Source: Caldilineaceae bacterium (GTDB lineage: Bacteria > Chloroflexota > Anaerolineae > Caldilineales > Caldilineaceae). From it: a stretch of DNA of 9,046 nt. The notes beneath the pieces were generated by a model. The model had not been told where the DNA came from. It was given only the letters and a program-made list of their open reading frames with translations, and searched no databases. Of the stretch, positions 6,679 through 9,046 are shown one piece after another. Made by a program: the position numbers and the translations under genes. Location of the stretch: positions 1-9,046 of the forward strand of contig WGCB01000215.1 of NCBI GenBank assembly GCA_015494005.1. Reading direction: 5' to 3'. Every line of letters begins with the position of its first letter. Position 1 is the first letter of the stretch.

Positions 6679-6966
6679 CTAGACGCCCTCGAAGAGCGTG
6701 ATGGAATCCCCCTCGGCCAGCTGGACGATTGCTTTCTTCCACTTGGGCTTGCGGACCGCGACCCGCTGGCCCCGACGGATGGTCTTGGCCGGCATCACGT
6801 TGATCCAGACCTTCTCCACTCGGACGCCAAAGGCTGTCTCCACGGCGTCCTTCACCTGGATCTTGTTGGCCCGCATGTCCACCTCGAAGGTGTACTTGTT
6901 CTCCTCCGCCGCCACGTAGGACTTCTCGGTCACGATGGGGCGTTTGATCACTTCGTAGACGTGCAT
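6679..6966 (-). CDS. rplW: 50S ribosomal protein L23
   Basis: L23 (95 aa) surrounds the tunnel exit and is the main docking site for trigger factor and SRP. The family blocks IKRPIVTEKSYVAAEENKYT, MRANKIQVKDAVETAFGVRV and GQRVAVRKPKWKKAIVQLAE are present; length is normal. The ATG is preceded by GGGAGGAG at six nt. Its stop is 33 nt before rplB, and the rplD stop is 18 nt before its start. Nothing about it is unusual. Confidence 0.98.
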   Translation of the reverse strand: MHVYEVIKRPIVTEKSYVAAEENKYTFEVDMRANKIQVKDAVETAFGVRVEKVWINVMPAKTIRRGQRVAVRKPKWKKAIVQLAEGDSITLFEGV

Positions 6967-6984
6967 GGTTCTCTCCTCCCTGGC

Positions 6985-7608
6985 CTAACCGAGCCACTCG
7001 TGGATGTGGTCCACCGCATCCTTGGCCAGCACCACCACGTCGTGGCCGAGCAGATCCCGGACGTTGATGTAGCCGCTCAACAGCGTCTTGGTCTTGGGCA
7101 AGTTGCGGGCGCTGCGCTCCACGGCCATGTTCCGCTCCGGCAGCACCAGCAGCACGCTTTGACCGTCCAGGCCCAGGGCGTTCAACGTCTGGATCATGGC
7201 CTTGGTCTTGGGGGCTTCCATCTCCAGCTTGTCCACCACCAGGATCTGGCCAGCGCTGGCCTTGGCGCTCAGGGCGCTGCGCAGGGCCGCCCGGTGCATT
7301 TTCTTGGGCATGCGCTTGGTGTACTTCCGGGGTCGGGGGCCGAAGACTGTACCGCCGCCCACCCAGTGGGGCGCTCGGATAGAGCCCTGCCGGGCCCGGC
7401 CAGTGCCCTTCTGGCGCCAGGGCTTGCGTCCACCGCCCCGGACCTCGCCTCGGGTCTTGGTTTTGTGAGTGCCCAGGCGGGCATTGGCCAACTGCCGCAA
7501 CAGCGCCTGGTGCATCAGGCCGCGACGGATGGGGGCTGCGAAGACGGTCTCTTTCAGCTCGATCTCACCCACCTGTTCCCCGGCCATGTTCTTGACAGGT
7601 ACTTGCAT
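6985..7608 (-). CDS. rplD: 50S ribosomal protein L4
   Basis: L4 (207 aa) binds 23S rRNA domain I and extends a long loop into the exit tunnel; in E. coli free L4 represses the S10 operon. The loop (about residues 48-103) contains [18 protein letters not shown] (58-75), in which macrolide-resistance changes fall in other bacteria; the motif here is unaltered. The core shows [35 protein letters not shown] and [17 protein letters not shown]. Start: ATG at 7608 with GAGGAGG eight nt upstream. An earlier ATG at 7659 overlaps the rplC stop as ATGA but has only a weak binding site, and its extra 17 residues are not family-like. Confidence 0.96.
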   Translation of the reverse strand: MQVPVKNMAGEQVGEIELKETVFAAPIRRGLMHQALLRQLANARLGTHKTKTRGEVRGGGRKPWRQKGTGRARQGSIRAPHWVGGGTVFGPRPRKYTKRMPKKMHRAALRSALSAKASAGQILVVDKLEMEAPKTKAMIQTLNALGLDGQSVLLVLPERNMAVERSARNLPKTKTLLSGYINVRDLLGHDVVVLAKDAVDHIHEWLG

Positions 7609-7655
7609 CGTCGATACCTCCTCAAAAGTTCTGCGTGGATCCGCGCTCGCAACGG

Positions 7656-8291
7656 TCATCGGGCTTTCTTCGCCGACTGGATGAACACAATGCCGTTGCG
7701 CGGACCGGGGACAGCGCCTTTCACGGCGATGAGATTCCGTTCCGCATCCACCAGGGCCACCTTCAGGTTCTGGACGGTCACCCGCTTGTTGCCCATCTGC
7801 CCCGCACCCTTGGTGCCCGGGAATGTGTGGCCCGGTGTGGTGCCCGCCCCCCGGGAACCCGGCGCCCGGTGACGATCCGACTGACCGTGGGTCTTGGGGC
7901 CGCCCCGGAAACCGTGGCGCTTCACCACGCCGGCGAAACCCCGCCCCTTGGACGTGCCGATCACGTCCACCAACTGGCCTTCCTCGAAGACGTCGGCCTT
8001 GATCACATCCCCAGGCTGGACGCCTTCCGGCGGCTCGGGCAGCCGGATCTCGCGCAGGTAGCGCAGGGGAGGGGCGCCAGCCTTGCGCAGATGGCCCAGT
8101 TGGCCCTTGGTCAGCTTGCGCTCGGGCACTTCCATGTACCCGATCTGGATGGCGTTGTAGCCATCCGTCTCTTCGGTCTTCACCTGGACCACATAGCAAG
8201 GCCCAGCCTCCACGACTGTCACTGGGACCACGGCCCCGTTCTCGTCGAAGAGCTGGGTCATGCCGACCTTTTTGCCAATAATGCCTTTCAC
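7656..8291 (-). CDS. rplC: 50S ribosomal protein L3, GTG start
   Basis: L3 (211 aa) is one of the first proteins to bind 23S rRNA near the peptidyl transferase centre and the sarcin-ricin loop. Signatures are (M)KGIIGKKVGMTQLFDENG at the start, RGFAGVVKRHGFRGGPKTHG and HRAPGSRGAGTTPGHTFPGT in the long extension, then GAGQMGNKRVTVQNL. Gln165 in GAGQMGN aligns with the glutamine methylated by PrmB in E. coli L3. The start is a GTG with AAGGAGG five nt upstream, and no earlier ATG is plausible. A 149-nt spacer separates it from rpsJ, longer than usual for this pair. Confidence 0.97.
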   Translation of the reverse strand: MKGIIGKKVGMTQLFDENGAVVPVTVVEAGPCYVVQVKTEETDGYNAIQIGYMEVPERKLTKGQLGHLRKAGAPPLRYLREIRLPEPPEGVQPGDVIKADVFEEGQLVDVIGTSKGRGFAGVVKRHGFRGGPKTHGQSDRHRAPGSRGAGTTPGHTFPGTKGAGQMGNKRVTVQNLKVALVDAERNLIAVKGAVPGPRNGIVFIQSAKKAR

Positions 8292-8296
8292 TTGAT

Positions 8297-8303
8297 CCTC
8301 CTT
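8297..8303 (-). promoter_or_regulatory. Ribosome binding site before the GTG start of rplC
   Basis: AAGGAGG in the mRNA direction, five nt before the GTG at 8291. It supports that codon as the true start. Confidence 0.8.
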
Positions 8304-8321
8304 GGACTGACGGCCCGGGCT

Positions 8322-8344
8322 GGCTCGCTGGAGCCTGCGCAGGC
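8322..8344 (-). promoter_or_regulatory. Perfect 12-base palindrome overlapping a tetraloop hairpin
   Basis: GCCTGCGCAGGC (8333-8344) is a perfect palindrome. Next to it, GGCTC (8335-8331 in the mRNA direction) pairs with GAGCC (8326-8322) around a four-base CAGC loop. The two structures share bases and exclude each other in RNA. They could be a control element before rplC or chance in GC-rich DNA. Confidence 0.3.
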
Positions 8345-8383
8345 CACATCATCCACCAATGGCTTTGGGGTGTGCACAGTTCA

Positions 8384-8416
8384 TTTCACGCCATGGGTTG
8401 CCCGCAGAACGTGAAA
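8384..8416 (-). promoter_or_regulatory. Inverted repeat after rpsJ
   Basis: In the mRNA direction TTTCACG (8416-8410) pairs perfectly with CGTGAAA (8390-8384) across 19 nt, and inside it GGG and CCC can pair as an internal step (8403-8395). No U tract follows, so it is not a standard terminator. The function is unknown. Confidence 0.35.
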
Positions 8417-8440
8417 CGGGATGCGCAGCACGCGACGGAA

Positions 8441-8749
8441 TTACAGCTTGATCTCGATGTCCACGCCTGCCGGCAGATTCAACCGCGTGAGGTTCTCGAT
8501 GGTCTTGTTCCCCGGCTCGATGACATCGATCAGCCGCTTGTGGGTCCGGATCTCGAACTGTTCCCGGCTGTCCTTGTCGATGAAGGGGGAACGCATGACG
8601 GTGATCCGCTCGATGCGGGTGGGCAGGGGCACCGGGCCTACCACCTGGGCGCCGGTCTGCTCCGCGGCCCGCACGATCTGCCGGGCCGATGCATCCAGCA
8701 CACGGTGATCGTATGCCTTGAGCTTGATGCGAATTCTCTGCTTAGCCAT
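8441..8749 (-). CDS. rpsJ: 30S ribosomal protein S10 (NusE)
   Basis: S10 (102 aa, the usual length) is a 30S head protein and also the transcription factor NusE, which pairs with NusB in antitermination and links the ribosome to NusG. Blocks: [20 protein letters not shown], a loop with [18 protein letters not shown], then [19 protein letters not shown] and [13 protein letters not shown] at the end. The ATG has GGAAGGA seven nt upstream. It is the first gene of the classical S10 operon and follows tuf after an 82-nt gap containing a strong hairpin. Confidence 0.98.
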   Translation of the reverse strand: MAKQRIRIKLKAYDHRVLDASARQIVRAAEQTGAQVVGPVPLPTRIERITVMRSPFIDKDSREQFEIRTHKRLIDVIEPGNKTIENLTRLNLPAGVDIEIKL

Positions 8750-8772
8750 CTGTGATTCCTTCCAGAGTTGAG

Positions 8773-8814
8773 GGAGAGGAGGGCGGAGAGACGATCCCTC
8801 CTCTCCTTCTCCGC
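8773..8814 (-). promoter_or_regulatory. Strong hairpin with alternative pairing in the tuf-rpsJ gap
   Basis: In the mRNA direction GGAGAGGAGGG (8806-8796) pairs perfectly with CCCTCCTCTCC (8783-8773), an 11-base stem with a 12-base loop. A second pairing, GCGGAGA (8814-8808) with TCTCCGC (8789-8783), uses the loop and is incompatible with a simple nested fold. No U tract follows the stem, so it is not a clear terminator. The rpsJ ribosome binding site follows within about 12 nt. The purine/pyrimidine-rich composition makes partial pairings likely by chance, but an exact 11-base stem is notable. Confidence 0.5.
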
Positions 8815-8831
8815 TCTGATGGTTGCGAACC

Positions 8832-9046
8832 TTACTCGATGATCTCGGTGATGACGCCAGCGGCCACCGTCCGACCACCCTCACGGATGGCGAACCGGCT
8901 CCCCGCCTCCAGCGCCACCGGCGCTATCAGCTCCACTTCCATCGTCACGTTGTCCCCAGGCATCACCATCTCCACGCCCTCCGGCAGCTGGATCGTCCCG
9001 GTGATGTCCAACGTCCGAATGTAGAACTGGGGCCGATACCCGTTGA
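8832..9046 (-). CDS. tuf: Elongation factor Tu, C-terminal about 71 residues (cut by window edge)
   Basis: This is the end of domain III of EF-Tu, the GTPase that carries aminoacyl-tRNA to the ribosomal A site. Visible signatures: [38 protein letters not shown] and [19 protein letters not shown], ending IIE before a TAA stop. The Ala in FAIREGG, changed in E. coli kirromycin-resistant mutants, is unaltered. The GTPase and tRNA-binding N-terminal domains lie beyond the right edge. Its place before rpsJ joins the str and S10 operons, as in many bacteria. The open frame continues to the window end. Confidence 0.97.
   Translation of the reverse strand, partial: NGYRPQFYIRTLDITGTIQLPEGVEMVMPGDNVTMEVELIAPVALEAGSRFAIREGGRTVAAGVITEIIE

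Larger units (their letters stand above)
8292..8440 (-). other. 149-nt spacer between rpsJ and rplC
   Basis: Non-coding gap with the rplC ribosome binding site at its downstream end and several inverted repeats. A short frame in it (ATG about 60 nt after the rpsJ stop, around a dozen codons) has no good binding site and is probably meaningless. I see no clear promoter and no U-tract terminator. Confidence 0.55.

Noticed and set aside
7609..7659. An earlier L4 start at 7659, overlapping the rplC stop as ATGA
   Set aside because: Only a weak binding site, and the added residues are not seen in the family; the ATG at 7608 has GAGGAGG.
6646..7872. Plus-strand open frame of 408 codons antisense to rplW, rplD and rplC
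   Set aside because: It mirrors three certain genes. Its product is rich in His, Leu, Gly and Asp with no family features, as expected when GC-rich codons are read backwards.
1..9046. Horizontal transfer, phage, CRISPR or defence system in the window
   Set aside because: Gene content and order are those of a vertically inherited core ribosomal locus, with no integrase, transposase, direct repeats or foreign gene.

Overview
The window is one continuous block of ribosomal protein genes, all transcribed on the minus strand (right to left). It opens at the right edge with the end of the str operon (EF-Tu) and runs through the whole S10 operon and most of the spc operon. In transcription order the genes are: tuf (3' end), rpsJ, rplC, rplD, rplW, rplB, rpsS, rplV, rpsC, rplP, rpmC, rpsQ, rplN, rplX, rplE, rpsN, rpsH, rplF, rplR and rpsE (5' end, cut by the left edge). 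That is 18 complete genes and 2 partial ones. No gene is missing from the classical bacterial order, none is broken, and no mobile element, RNA gene or CRISPR array is visible.

The organism is a GC-rich bacterium. It carries the short zinc-binding form of S14 (four cysteines) and tuf directly upstream of rpsJ, and it starts several genes with GTG or TTG behind strong AAGGAGG-type ribosome binding sites. The protein sequences look closest to Chloroflexota (Anaerolineae/Caldilineae-like). This is an impression from family familiarity, not a search result.

Layout: 8832-9046 EF-Tu C-terminus; 8441-8749 S10; 6985-8291 L3 and L4; 5512-6966 L23, L2 and S19; 3516-5475 L22, S3, L16, L29 and S17; 1970-3457 L14, L24 and L5; 187-1909 S14, S8, L6 and L18; 1-162 start of S5. 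Most intergenic gaps are short (5 to 60 nt) and hold only the next gene's ribosome binding site. Four are longer: 202 nt between S14 and S8, 149 nt between S10 and L3, about 111 nt between L24 and L5, and 82 nt between EF-Tu and S10. Each of these four contains inverted repeats that could fold in the mRNA. They are the only part of the window that the coding annotation does not explain.

All the products except EF-Tu are structural parts of the 30S and 50S subunits, and EF-Tu delivers aminoacyl-tRNA to the ribosome. In E. coli the S10 and spc operons are controlled by free L4 and S8 binding their own mRNA; whether the candidate structures here do the same cannot be told from sequence alone. 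I found no previously undescribed gene system. The interesting material is the possible leader and operator RNA.
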